Source: Conyzicola nivalis | GTDB lineage: Bacteria > Actinomycetota > Actinomycetes > Actinomycetales > Microbacteriaceae | Assembly (NCBI RefSeq): GCF_014639655.1 | Contig: NZ_BMGB01000001.1 | Location: forward strand, 2,062,882-2,126,881 | DNA: 64,000 nucleotides | Direction: 5' to 3' | Shown here: positions 26,030 to 34,852 of the stretch, one piece after another | Position numbering within the stretch: the stretch's first letter is position 1 | Layout of the letters: the number at the start of each line of letters is the position of its first letter | Program-made: the position numbers and the translations under genes | Notes under the pieces: model-generated | Database searches by the model: none | What the model saw: the letters and a program-made list of their open reading frames with translations, nothing else | Told to the model about the DNA's origin: nothing

Positions 26030-26770
26030 TCACACCGATTGCAGCGCGAGTCGCCGGGTGAGGGCGAGGGCGGCATGGCGCTCGAGGGGCATCATGCGGT
26101 CGGCGTCCATCTCGCGCACCGGACCGGCGACGGAGATCGCGGCGACGGGCACGAGCTGCGGCGACAGGATCGGGCTCGCGACGCCGACCACCCCCGGAAA
26201 GGTCTCGCACCGGTCGATGGCGACGGCACACGAACGCACGGTGGCGAGCTCGCATTCGAGTTGGTAACGGCCCCGGCTGTCGAGGCCTCCGGTGATGTCG
26301 CGCACGGCGGACTCGTCGGTCGTGAACGCCAGGAACGCCTTGCCGAGCGCGGTCGTCGCCGCGGGCACCCGCACGCCGGCGCGGGAGGGCGCGGGCCGCA
26401 GGCGGCCACGCACGGAGATCACCGAGACCATGTCCCGCCCGTCCTGCACCGCGACGTTGAGATGCTCGCCGGTGGCGTTGAAGAGCTCCGCGAGCACGGG
26501 CAGCGCGGCCGCGCCGAGACGGCGGGGCGTGGTCGCCCTGGCGCCCAGTTCGAACAGTCTCAGGCCGATGACGACCCCGGCCTCGGTGCGCTCAAGGTAG
26601 CCCCGCCGGACGAGTTCGGCCACGGTTCGCGAGGCCGTGGACTTGGGGATCCCCGTGGTCCGGGCGAGCTCCATGACCGTGGCGCACCCGCCGCACTCAC
26701 GCACGGCCTCGACGATCGCGATGATCCGGTCGAGCACCGACACCGGCTCATCGCCCTGAGCGGTTCGCAT
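26030..26770 (-). CDS. IclR-family transcriptional regulator
   Basis: A 246-residue, full-length IclR regulator. The winged HTH spans about residues 10-65 (VMELARTTGIPKSTASRTVAELVRRGYLER) and the effector domain 80-246, with family features GKAFLAF and ASPILSPQLVPVAAISVAGP. The start ATG at 26770 is preceded by GATACT and seven bases, so a leaderless message is possible; no Shine-Dalgarno is seen. It lies upstream of the short IclR gene. Genes of this family often control aromatic, glyoxylate or sugar-acid pathways; the ThuA-domain and quinoprotein genes beside it are candidate targets. Confidence 0.88.
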   Translation of the reverse strand: MRTAQGDEPVSVLDRIIAIVEAVRECGGCATVMELARTTGIPKSTASRTVAELVRRGYLERTEAGVVIGLRLFELGARATTPRRLGAAALPVLAELFNATGEHLNVAVQDGRDMVSVISVRGRLRPAPSRAGVRVPAATTALGKAFLAFTTDESAVRDITGGLDSRGRYQLECELATVRSCAVAIDRCETFPGVVGVASPILSPQLVPVAAISVAGPVREMDADRMMPLERHAALALTRRLALQSV

Positions 26771-26856
26771 GTCGTCCAGTATCGACCGCGCTGGCACGTC
26801 GGGGCGGGACTGTTCCGCTGAGTGGAACGCCTTGGTCCCGCCCCGACACCGCCGCA

Positions 26857-27861
26857 CTACCTCGTGGGAGTGCAGAAGGGCTTGATGCCCATGGTGCTTT
26901 CCAGCCCCTCGATCACGTGCTGCTTGAAGAGATCGTCGCCGGGCAGCGGAGTGTCGGTCCACGCCGCCGCGTCGTGGCCGAGCGTGGTCAGCCACGATTT
27001 GCCCCCGTCGTAGTAGTGGCACCAACTGACGGCGTGCTCCTTGCCATGGCCCGGGTGACCGGTCGGCCGCCCGTTCAGGCTGGTCTTCTCATCCACCTCG
27101 AGCAGCACGTTGACGTAGCTCGGGTAGGGCACGAGGTTGTACCACTCGTCGGTGAAGGCCCAGGTGCGCGGCATAAACGAGGTTGAGACGTCCCTGCGGT
27201 TGATGGTCTCCACCGTGCCTGGCCGGTTGGGAGCGTGGTCGTAGAAGTTCGCCCCGCCGAGCAGTCCCTCGTACCAGGGCCAGTGGTACTCGGCGCCGAA
27301 AGCGTTGTGGATCCCCACGAACCCGCCCCCGCCGCGCACGTACTGCATGAGGTTCGTCTGCGCCGTGTCATCGAGGGTGTCGCGGTTGGAGCTGAGGAAC
27401 ACGACCGCCTGATACTGGTTCAGACGGCTGAAGCTGGCCAGGTCCTCGGTGTAGTCGACGGCGATCCCACGTTCCTCCGCCCACGCCTTCAACCCGGCCT
27501 GCGCGATGTTGTCGGCATTCAGCGGCGGGTTCAGCCCAGGCGCGAGAGGGGTGCCGAGGTGCGCGTGGCGCGGGCCGGCGGTACGGCTCCAGACGAGGAT
27601 GCGCTTCGCCTCGCCCTCCACCCAGCCGTTGCCCCAGTTGTTGTAACAGACGGCATCGGTGCCGCGGCAGACGCCGTAGTCCTTGATTTCGTCCTGATAG
27701 ATCTGGCTGGCGGTGGCCGGTCGTCCGTTGTTTCCGTGGCGGTCGCCCCAGCCGCGGTCGCCATCCCTGTCTGTGCCGATCCCGGCGGTTGTGAGCACTA
27801 TCCCTCCGCCGAGGGTTGCCGCGGCGACGAGCGCGACGCCGGACCGTAGTAGCGATTTCAC
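26857..27861 (-). CDS. Secreted ThuA-domain protein
   Basis: A 334-residue exported protein. A signal peptide covers residues 1-28 (KSLLRSGVALVAAATLGGG), and AAAGGAG lies before the GTG start. Residues about 85-320 are a ThuA-like domain of the glutamine amidotransferase-like fold: KRILVWSRTAGPRHAH, VVFLSSNRDTL, GGGGFVGIHNAFG and HAVSWCHYYDGGKSWLTTLGHD. ThuA domains occur near sugar oxidation and keto-glycoside genes, but their chemistry is poorly known. An unusual N-terminal insert with two Cys (YGVCRGTDAVCYNN) is present. Its neighbours are two IclR genes and the quinoprotein. Confidence 0.82.
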   Translation of the reverse strand: MKSLLRSGVALVAAATLGGGIVLTTAGIGTDRDGDRGWGDRHGNNGRPATASQIYQDEIKDYGVCRGTDAVCYNNWGNGWVEGEAKRILVWSRTAGPRHAHLGTPLAPGLNPPLNADNIAQAGLKAWAEERGIAVDYTEDLASFSRLNQYQAVVFLSSNRDTLDDTAQTNLMQYVRGGGGFVGIHNAFGAEYHWPWYEGLLGGANFYDHAPNRPGTVETINRRDVSTSFMPRTWAFTDEWYNLVPYPSYVNVLLEVDEKTSLNGRPTGHPGHGKEHAVSWCHYYDGGKSWLTTLGHDAAAWTDTPLPGDDLFKQHVIEGLESTMGIKPFCTPTR

Positions 27862-28022
27862 GAGATCTCCTTTGATCGTTGTGCGTGCGCTCCCCGGCCA
27901 TCGACGCCCGGAGGCTGGTGCGAATCTAGGCGCGCAGAAACGGATGGGGCAAAGCCCGTTCCATCCAGTAAGCCCGCGGGCGATCCGGCCTGATCGAGGG
28001 GGGCCGGTCTGAGACCGACGTG

Positions 28023-28099
28023 TGGTAGCTGAGGCGGGGTACGATCCCGCGACCTCACGATTATGAGTCGTGCGCTCTAACCAACTGAGCTACTCAGCC
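28023..28099 (-). tRNA. tRNA-Met (CAT)
   Basis: A full cloverleaf on the minus strand: acceptor GGCTGAG with CTCAGCT, D arm GCTC...GAGC, anticodon stem CACGA/TCGTG with loop CTCATAA (anticodon CAT), T stem GCGGG/CCCGC, and encoded CCA (28023-28025). General similarity to the elongator form rather than initiator or tRNA-Ile2 is inference. The T loop is ATCGTAC, so position 54 is A and 58 is T, the reverse of the usual T54-A58. Confidence 0.93.
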
Positions 28100-28123
28100 A
28101 TGTAACCGCCGAAGCGATCACGG

Positions 28124-28195
<72 letters not shown>

Positions 28196-28278
28196 ACAAA
28201 ACGATCTTCATCGGTTTGGCACCGTAAGAGACTAGCATCCGCCGGGCACTGTTCCTGCACGCGGTGGACGCCACGACG

Positions 28279-29601
28279 TTACGAACCGCGCAGGGCCGTG
28301 ATCGGTTCGATGTTCGACGCCCGCCGGGCCGGCAGCGCGCCGGCCGCGAGTCCCACGACGGCACCGAGCAGCGCCGACCCGATTGCGAGCCACGGGTCGA
28401 GGATCGGCGTCCAGCCCTGGGCGACCGAGACGATCACCACAGCGAAGACACCGAGCGCCGAACCGATGAGCCCGCCGAGCAGCCCGATCACCACCGACTC
28501 CACCATGAACTGCATCCCGATGTTGCGGCGGGTCGCCCCGAGCGCGCGGCGCAGGCCGATCTCGCCGATGCGTTCCATCACCGAGAGCATGGTCACGTTG
28601 GCGATACCGAGCCCGCCGGCGAGCAGCGCGATGCCACCGAGGATGAGGAAGACGATGTTCACGTCGGCCTGGATATCGTCTTGCAGGTCGGACCTGCCCG
28701 ACGGCGCCGTCACCGTGAAGTTCTCCGGCTCGTTCGGCGAGAGAGCGATCGGTGCCTGGCGGGCCACCAGGGTTCCCGCCCCCGTGGCGATCTGCACGTG
28801 CAACTCCGTGGGCGCGCTCACGTCGAAGTCGTTCCTGGCGGTTCCCATCGGCAGGATTACCGAGTCGAGCAGGTCGGACCGGCGTTCGACACCCTCGATG
28901 ATGCCGATCACCGTGTACGAGGTCTCGCCGATGAAGATCGACGGCTGGCTGTCGACGCGGTTGATGCCCAGCTGGTCGGCGGCCCGCTGCCCGAGCACGG
29001 CCACGTGGTCGCCGCGCTCGTCGTGAGCGGAATCGAAGTAGCGCCCCGTGACAACGGAGCCGCGCACCGCCTCGAGCAGGTCGGCGGTGGTCGCGACGAC
29101 CGCCGGGCTGAGCAGGGCCGCCGCGGACGGGTCGTTCACGGGCACGGATGTCACGGGCGCCTCCTTCACGTCCACCTCGGCCACGAGTCCCGCGCGTTCC
29201 ACCCCGGCGAGGCGTTCGACGCGTTGCGGAGCGTCCCACGGCAGGGTTCCCGTCGCGACTTCCGACCCGCTGCCCGACCTGGCCGTGGCCGGTTCCACCA
29301 GCACCTGGGTCGCGGCGACCGCGTCGAACTGGTTCGCGATCTGCCCGGCCGCGGTCTGGGCGAAGCCCACGGTGACCACGAGCGACGCGATGCCGAGCAC
29401 CGTGCCGAGGGTGGTCATGATGAGCCGGCTCGGCTTGGCGCCTATGCCGTAGCTCGCCTCGACCAGCAGGTCCTGCAGCGAGAAGCGGTCGGCGCGCGCC
29501 ATGGCGGGCGGCGCACCCCACCCGGGTTCGAGTGCTTCGACCGTGTCATCCGGCACCTCGTCCGACACCGTCTTCGACTTCCGCCGCAACGCGATTTTCA
29601 C
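28279..29601 (-). CDS. MacB-like ABC transporter permease (FtsX family)
   Basis: A 440-residue membrane protein. After a cytoplasmic N-terminus of about 55 residues comes one membrane segment (SRLIMTTLGTVLGIASLVVTVGF), a large extracytoplasmic MacB_PCD domain (about 80-300), and three C-terminal membrane segments forming the FtsX core (RIGEIGLRRALGATRRNIGMQF, EPITALRGS at the end). Start GTG overlaps the ATPase stop by four bases. With the ATPase and adaptor upstream it makes a tripartite MacAB-like system; in Gram-positive bacteria such systems act in efflux or envelope stress, and the substrate is unknown. Confidence 0.9.
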   Translation of the reverse strand: MKIALRRKSKTVSDEVPDDTVEALEPGWGAPPAMARADRFSLQDLLVEASYGIGAKPSRLIMTTLGTVLGIASLVVTVGFAQTAAGQIANQFDAVAATQVLVEPATARSGSGSEVATGTLPWDAPQRVERLAGVERAGLVAEVDVKEAPVTSVPVNDPSAAALLSPAVVATTADLLEAVRGSVVTGRYFDSAHDERGDHVAVLGQRAADQLGINRVDSQPSIFIGETSYTVIGIIEGVERRSDLLDSVILPMGTARNDFDVSAPTELHVQIATGAGTLVARQAPIALSPNEPENFTVTAPSGRSDLQDDIQADVNIVFLILGGIALLAGGLGIANVTMLSVMERIGEIGLRRALGATRRNIGMQFMVESVVIGLLGGLIGSALGVFAVVIVSVAQGWTPILDPWLAIGSALLGAVVGLAAGALPARRASNIEPITALRGS

Positions 29602-30278
29602 GCGAGCTCCATCAGTCGGCCGTCGGTGATGCGGATGCTGCGTTCCGCGCGTTCGGCGACGGCGCGGTCGTGCGTGATGATAACGAGGCTGAGGCCGTCG
29701 GAATTGAGTTCCTCGAACAGGTCCATGACCTCGCTCGAGGTGGTCGCGTCGAGGTTACCGGTCGGTTCGTCGGCGAGCAGCAGTTCTGGTGAGCCGACCA
29801 CGGCCCGGGCGACGGCGACGCGTTGGCGTTCTCCGCCCGAGAGCGTGCCCGGCGTGAAGTCGACGCGGTGCGAGAGACCCACCCGGTCGATGGCGGCGCG
29901 GGCGCGCGACTCGCGTTCGGCGCGCGGGACCCCGCTGTAGAGCGTGGCCAGCAGCACGTTGTCGAGCACGGAGCGGTGTGGCATGAGGTGGAACGACTGG
30001 AAGACGAAGCCGATCTTGCCGCCCCGCAGGGCCGCGCGCTGTTCTTCGTCGAGCGCACCGGTGGAGGCACCGTCGAGGTAGTACTCGCCCACGCTCGGCC
30101 GGTCGAGCAGCCCGAGCAGGTTCAGCATGGTCGACTTGCCCGAACCGCTGGGCCCGACGATCGACAGGTAGTCGCCGCTCTCCACGCGCAGGTTGACCGA
30201 CTTGAGCGCCTGCACCTCGGGCGGGCCAGGAAACGACCGTGTCACGTCGATGAGTTCGACGACGGGAGGACGCGTCAC
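29598..30278 (-). CDS. MacB/LolD-type ABC ATP-binding protein
   Basis: A 226-residue ABC ATPase. Walker A is GPSGSGKST near residues 40-48, the Q loop follows in FVFQSFHLMPHRSVLDNV, the signature is TLSGGERQRVAVARA, Walker B is LLLADEPTG and the switch His is in IITHD. The pattern FQ.F.L.P and the short length are those of the MacB/LolD/YknY group. The GTG start overlaps the adaptor stop, and its own stop overlaps the permease start, so stoichiometry is set by translational coupling. Confidence 0.93.
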   Translation of the reverse strand: MTRPPVVELIDVTRSFPGPPEVQALKSVNLRVESGDYLSIVGPSGSGKSTMLNLLGLLDRPSVGEYYLDGASTGALDEEQRAALRGGKIGFVFQSFHLMPHRSVLDNVLLATLYSGVPRAERESRARAAIDRVGLSHRVDFTPGTLSGGERQRVAVARAVVGSPELLLADEPTGNLDATTSSEVMDLFEELNSDGLSLVIITHDRAVAERAERSIRITDGRLMELA

Positions 30279-31849
30279 CGGCCGACCACGACGAGGTCGC
30301 CCTCGGCGATGTCGCCGCTGATCTCCACGTAGCCGTCTGCCGCGAGGCCGCTCGTCACTTCGACCAACCGGGTCTCGTCGTCGTCACCCGTGGCGATCTC
30401 GACGCGCGACTCCCCGCCGGGTCCGGCGGTGAGGGCGGCGAGCGGCACGGCGAGCACTTCGCCCGCCGTCGACGACACGGGGATGCTCACCCGCACGTTG
30501 TTGCCCTGCAGCGCCTGCAGCTGTTCGTCGCTGAGTTCGGCGGGGGTGAGCACCACCGTGTAGCGTCCGGCCGACTCGGTGGAGCCTTCCGCCGCCTCCG
30601 CGGGAGCCACCGACGCGACGGTCGCGGGATGCTGGCTGCCGTCGGGCATGGCCAGCACGGCGGCGTCGCCCTCCTTGAGCAGTTTCGCGTCGGCCTCCGT
30701 CGCGGATCCGGAGATCACGAGGGAAGCGCCCGACACGCGCATGACCGCGGCAGAGATGGTGGAGCCGCGCTCGACCGTGACCTCGTCGACACGACGCGGC
30801 AGGCCGGGCAGGTAGAGCACCTCGCTCGCGGGGAGGAAGGTGAGAGTGTCATTGGTCACCGAGCCGAGCGCCTCTTTTGCTGACGCTACCTGCTGCTTGG
30901 CGGCTGCAACCGCCGCGGCTTCAGCGTTCACGTCGGGCACGGCCAGCAGGGCGTCGCGCTTGGTGTACTCGACCGAGAGCGCGTCTTCGGCGTTCGCGAC
31001 GTCACTGGGGGTGGATTCGGGATTCGCTCGGGCATCGTCGACGGCCCGCTGCGCCATGCGCACATTCTTGTCTTGCTCCGCGCGCTCGATCGAGTTCGCT
31101 CCGCCCTTCGCGACGGCGAGGTCGTGTTCTGCCGTCTTCAGGCCGGTCTCGGCAGCACTCACCGCGTCTTTCGCCGATCGCAGCATGTCGCCGGTCTCCT
31201 CGCCCGAGCTGGGCAGCGGGTAGCCGACCTTGGCGTAGAGCGCGGCCACCGCGGTCGAGGTCGCGGCGTCGTACATCGGCGAGGCGACCGAGCCGGGGTT
31301 GATGCCCACGGCGTTGAGCGCGTGCTTGAGCTGGGTGACATCGGGACCGGAGACGCCGACTCGCAGCGTGCGGTACACGGGCAGGTCGCCCGGCAAGACG
31401 ATGACGGGTCGTCCGGTGACTTCCAGAGCGACGGATGCCGCGTCGAACGTCGATCCGACCTCGGGCACCTGGCCCGTGACGACGGCCGGACCCCCGAGTT
31501 CGCCCGTCTCGATCTTCACCTCGACCGAGTCGGCGTAGGTTGCGTCGCCGCGGATCGTGACGTCGTTCGCGAGCTGTCGGCTCTCGATCGGAACGGTGAT
31601 CAGGCCGGCCTTCGGGCCCTCGGCGTCGGCAGCCGCTTGTCCGGGCGAGACGATGAACTGGCCGAGCGCGAGGCCCGCGACGAGCGAGACGACCGCTACC
31701 GCCGCGACGACCCACATCGTCTTGTTGCCGCGCAGCAGGCGGGCCCACCCCTGGGTGCGCGAGGGCACTCCGGTCTCGGTGTCGGCTACCTCGAGTGCGG
31801 AGCCGGCGGCGGGCTCGGCCGTCGGACGTTTTCTGAATGGCAGTGCCAC
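30275..31849 (-). CDS. MacA-like membrane adaptor with peptidoglycan-binding domain
   Basis: A 524-residue membrane-anchored adaptor. A cytoplasmic N-terminus of about 40 residues leads to one membrane segment (TMWVVAAVAVVSLVAGLALGQ). Outside lies a barrel/lipoyl-type region interrupted by a PG_binding_1-like segment (VGVSGPDVTQLKHALNAVGINPG) near residues 165-215, then a coiled coil (about 220-325), then a beta-rich C-terminal half (EVTVERGSTISAAVMRVSG) typical of RND/MacA-type adaptors. The PG-binding module would fix the export complex to the wall. It is first of three overlapping genes and follows the lipoprotein gene by three bases. Confidence 0.85.
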   Translation of the reverse strand: MALPFRKRPTAEPAAGSALEVADTETGVPSRTQGWARLLRGNKTMWVVAAVAVVSLVAGLALGQFIVSPGQAAADAEGPKAGLITVPIESRQLANDVTIRGDATYADSVEVKIETGELGGPAVVTGQVPEVGSTFDAASVALEVTGRPVIVLPGDLPVYRTLRVGVSGPDVTQLKHALNAVGINPGSVASPMYDAATSTAVAALYAKVGYPLPSSGEETGDMLRSAKDAVSAAETGLKTAEHDLAVAKGGANSIERAEQDKNVRMAQRAVDDARANPESTPSDVANAEDALSVEYTKRDALLAVPDVNAEAAAVAAAKQQVASAKEALGSVTNDTLTFLPASEVLYLPGLPRRVDEVTVERGSTISAAVMRVSGASLVISGSATEADAKLLKEGDAAVLAMPDGSQHPATVASVAPAEAAEGSTESAGRYTVVLTPAELSDEQLQALQGNNVRVSIPVSSTAGEVLAVPLAALTAGPGGESRVEIATGDDDETRLVEVTSGLAADGYVEISGDIAEGDLVVVGR

Positions 31850-31852
31850 GGT

Positions 31853-32833
31853 CTACTTCTTGGCCTGGGCGATGTCGGCGACCATGGCGTCGAGTTCGCT
31901 CTTGTGGTCGGCGATGAACTGGTTCTCGAACTCGTATTGAGCCGCGAGGTACGTGTTCTGGTAGTCCACCTTCTCCGCGCACTTGAAGTCGGCGAGGGCC
32001 ACCTCGATCTCGTGCTCGCGCCACTCGGCCTTGAGGGCGTCGTCGGGCTCTTCCGTCGCGCCCTTTTCCCAGTAGGCGTTGGATGCCTCGTTGACCTCGT
32101 TCATGGCATCCTCCTTCTTCTTGAAGTCGGACCATCCGGCGTCGGCCATGCACGCCGCCCACTCGGCTTCGAGCTTCACGATTGCGGGGGCCTTCTGCTG
32201 CTTCTCCCACATGGAGTTGATCTCGTCCATGAGCGGCTTGTACTTCTCGCTCTGGGTCAGGTCGTCTCCGGTGATTTCGTGCTGGGCGGCACCCTGGCAG
32301 CCGGCGGTCTTCCAGTCGTATTCGTAGCTGCCGTCGCCGTCCTCCATCGCGGCCATTTCTTCGTCACTCGGGCCGGGTCCGTAGAGCACCTCGTAGTAGG
32401 CCTCCTGCTCGGAGGTCGACAGCGCCTCCACGTACCCCTGGTTGGGGTCGACGAAGTCCTCCGCTTGGGCGTTCATCTCTTCCTGCTCTTCGGGGGTCTG
32501 GTTCATGCCGTAGCCGTGCTCGGCGACCCACTCCTCGGTGTCGCGGTCCTCGTCGTCGAACGACATGCCCTGGTACTGCGACTGGTCGACGGGCGTGTAG
32601 TCGAAGCCCTCGTCGGCCATGCAGGTCGACACGAGTTCTTCGACCTGCTTCTGCTGGGCGGCCGCCTCTTTCTCGTCGTAGCCGCCGTACATCGCGTCGT
32701 AGTACTCCATCATCGGCGTCTTCTCCGGGTCGAGGTCGCCGCCCCCGGCTCCGCCGCCGGCGGTGCACCCGGCGAGCGCCAGGGAGGCGGCCAGGGCGAG
32801 GACGACGCTGGTCGGGAGCAGGCGTGTGCGCAT
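31853..32833 (-). CDS. Acidic lipoprotein, partner of the MacAB-like exporter
   Basis: A 326-residue lipoprotein. The lipobox LALAGC comes after a short hydrophobic segment; the ATG is preceded by AAGGA about seven bases upstream. The mature protein is very rich in Glu, Asp, Gln, Tyr and Met (for example EEQEEMNAQAEDFVD), with about five Cys, two of them in similar settings STCMADEGFDY and AACMADAGWSD, which suggests an internal repeat. It is mostly helical in appearance. Its position directly before the adaptor gene points to a role in the same export or sensing complex. I do not recognise a characterised family. Confidence 0.78.
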   Translation of the reverse strand: MRTRLLPTSVVLALAASLALAGCTAGGGAGGGDLDPEKTPMMEYYDAMYGGYDEKEAAAQQKQVEELVSTCMADEGFDYTPVDQSQYQGMSFDDEDRDTEEWVAEHGYGMNQTPEEQEEMNAQAEDFVDPNQGYVEALSTSEQEAYYEVLYGPGPSDEEMAAMEDGDGSYEYDWKTAGCQGAAQHEITGDDLTQSEKYKPLMDEINSMWEKQQKAPAIVKLEAEWAACMADAGWSDFKKKEDAMNEVNEASNAYWEKGATEEPDDALKAEWREHEIEVALADFKCAEKVDYQNTYLAAQYEFENQFIADHKSELDAMVADIAQAKK

Positions 32834-32930
32834 GAGAATTCCTTCGACTGTGGTTGGTGGTATCACCGTACTGAGCGACGCAAGGAAAACTCGTCATCCT
32901 TGAGACTGATCTCGGGCGCAGATATCATCC

Positions 32931-32942
32931 GAAAGCGCTAAC
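32931..32942. promoter_or_regulatory. Possible LacI-type operator upstream of the GH13 gene
   Basis: GAAAGCGCTAAC is centred on the palindrome AGCGCT and matches the common GAAAGCGCTTTC-type site at ten of twelve positions. It lies about 55 bases upstream of the -10 box of the alpha-glucosidase gene. A LacI-type gene 4.5 kb downstream (37560) is one possible ligand. Confidence 0.35.
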
Positions 32943-32996
32943 CCGGTCACGAGCGACGCGGTCTGGTCGTACCGTCACCGTTTCACTTTCCGCTAT

Positions 32997-33008
32997 TAGG
33001 CTTGGCGA
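32997..33008 (+). promoter_or_regulatory. Predicted leaderless -10 for the GH13 gene
   Basis: TAGGCT (32997-33002) is followed by six bases and the ATG at 33009. No Shine-Dalgarno is present, so the mRNA probably begins at the start codon. Confidence 0.6.
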
Positions 33009-34742
33009 ATGACAATCGCAAGTGAGTCCACCGTCGTGTCCGCAACCGCCTCCGCCCCCGGCACGGAGTGGTGGCGCAGCGCCGTGATCTACCAGATCTA
33101 CCCGAGGTCGTTCGCCGACCTCACGGGCGACGGCGTCGGCGACCTTCCCGGCATCACCGCGCGCCTCGACTCGCTCGCGGCGCTCGGCGTCGACGCGATC
33201 TGGCTCTCCCCCTTCTACACCTCGCCGCAGAAGGACGCCGGCTACGACGTCGCCGACTACTGCGACGTCGACCCGCTCTTCGGCACCCTCGCCGACTTCG
33301 ACGCCATGCAGGCCCGGGCCCATGAGCTCGGCCTGCGCGTCATCGTCGACATCGTGCCCAACCACACTTCCGACGCGCACCGCTGGTTCCGCGAAGCGAT
33401 CGCCACGCCGGCCGGGTCGACCGAACGCGCCCGCTACATGTTCCGCGACGGGAAGGGCGCATCCGGAGAGCTGCCCCCGAACAACTGGGAATCCGTCTTC
33501 GGCGGTCCCGCCTGGACGCGACTGACCGAGCCCGACGGCACCCCCGGCCAGTGGTACCTGCACCTGTTCGACTCGTCGCAGCCCGACCTCGACTGGGAGA
33601 ACCCTTGGGTGCGCGAGCAATTCCGCGACATCCTGCGCTTCTGGCTCGACCGCGGCGTCGACGGCTTCCGTGTCGACGTGGCCCACGGCATGATCAAGGC
33701 GCCCGGCCTTCCCGACTTCACGCCGAAGCCCGGCGGCAGCATGGGCGGCAGCGGGTCGAACGCCGAGGGCGTCGCGCTCGAGCCCGGCATCAGCGACCAC
33801 TCGGACGACGGCGAGACCGCTCCGTTCTGGGCGCAGGACGGCGTGCACGAGATCTACCGCGACTGGCACACCGTGCTGGCCGCCTACGACGGCGACCGCG
33901 TGCTGTGCGCCGAGGCCTGGGTGGAACCGCTCACCAAGCTCGCCCGCTGGGTGCGTCCCGACGAGATGCACCAGGCGTTCAACTTCAGCTACCTCGAGAC
34001 CCCGTGGACCGGCCCGGCCCTGCGCCGCATCATCGACGAGTCGATCTCCGCGTTCGCGGGGGTCGGGGCGCCCAGCACCTGGGTACTCTCGAACCACGAC
34101 GTGGTGCGCCATGCGAGCCGCCTCGCCCTCACCGCCGAGAACCCGCAGGGCGCCGGGATCGGCCCCAAGTCGGCCGGCCTGCCCGACACCGACCTCGGTC
34201 TGCACCGCGCCCGCGCCGCCACGGCGCTGATGCTCGGCCTGCCTGGCAGCGCCTACGTCTACCAGGGCGAAGAACTCGGCCTGCCCGAGGCCATCCACCT
34301 GCCCGACGACTCCCGCCAGGACCCGACGTGGTTCCGCACCAACGGGGAGCGTTACGGACGAGACGGATGCCGCGTGCCGATCCCTTGGGAAGCGGACGCA
34401 CCCGCCTTCGGCTTCAACGCGACCGGCGAGAGCTGGCTGCCGCAGCCCGCGGAGTGGGCGGGCTACGCGCGCGACGCCCAGCTCGGCGTCGAGGGTTCGA
34501 CGCTCGAGCTCTACACGAGGCTGCTCGCCCTGCGCCGCGAGAGCGACCTCGGCATGGGCACCCTCGAGTGGATCACCGGGCTCGGCGAGTCCGTCGTGGC
34601 GTTCACCAACGCCGGCATCACGGTGATCGCGAACACCGGCCAGGTGCCGGTGGAGCTGCCGATCGGCACCGTGCTCGCCGCGAGCGGCCCGGTCACCGGC
34701 GGCTCGCTGCCCGCGGACACGACGGTCTGGCTGACGCTTTAG
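33009..34742 (+). CDS. GH13 alpha-glucosidase (oligo-1,6-glucosidase type)
   Basis: A 577-residue TIM-barrel glycoside hydrolase that frees glucose from alpha-glucosides such as maltose or isomaltose. Conserved regions are present: I DIVPNHTSD, II GFRVDVAHG with nucleophile Asp near 223, III CAEAW with the acid Glu near 302, and IV VLSNHDVVRH with Asp near 364. The N-terminus WWRSAVIYQIYPRSFAD and absence of a signal peptide are typical of cytoplasmic members. It is a single gene, and no sugar transporter adjoins it. Possible control by a LacI-type site upstream. Confidence 0.93.
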   Translation: MTIASESTVVSATASAPGTEWWRSAVIYQIYPRSFADLTGDGVGDLPGITARLDSLAALGVDAIWLSPFYTSPQKDAGYDVADYCDVDPLFGTLADFDAMQARAHELGLRVIVDIVPNHTSDAHRWFREAIATPAGSTERARYMFRDGKGASGELPPNNWESVFGGPAWTRLTEPDGTPGQWYLHLFDSSQPDLDWENPWVREQFRDILRFWLDRGVDGFRVDVAHGMIKAPGLPDFTPKPGGSMGGSGSNAEGVALEPGISDHSDDGETAPFWAQDGVHEIYRDWHTVLAAYDGDRVLCAEAWVEPLTKLARWVRPDEMHQAFNFSYLETPWTGPALRRIIDESISAFAGVGAPSTWVLSNHDVVRHASRLALTAENPQGAGIGPKSAGLPDTDLGLHRARAATALMLGLPGSAYVYQGEELGLPEAIHLPDDSRQDPTWFRTNGERYGRDGCRVPIPWEADAPAFGFNATGESWLPQPAEWAGYARDAQLGVEGSTLELYTRLLALRRESDLGMGTLEWITGLGESVVAFTNAGITVIANTGQVPVELPIGTVLAASGPVTGGSLPADTTVWLTL

Positions 34743-34746
34743 CCAG

Positions 34747-34766
34747 AACTGCGGGCCGCGGCAGTT
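34747..34766 (+). terminator. Terminator-like hairpin after the GH13 gene
   Basis: AACTGC (34747-34752) pairs with GCAGTT (34761-34766) around an 8-base GC-rich loop, four bases after the stop codon. Only a short T run (TT, then TCACG) follows, so strength is uncertain. Confidence 0.4.
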
Positions 34767-34852
34767 TCACGCGGCTCGCAGACCCTCCTTCGCAGGCTCA
34801 GTCGGCGCTGGGGTCGCGCAAACGCTGACGCGTTTGCCAAAGCTCCACCGCG

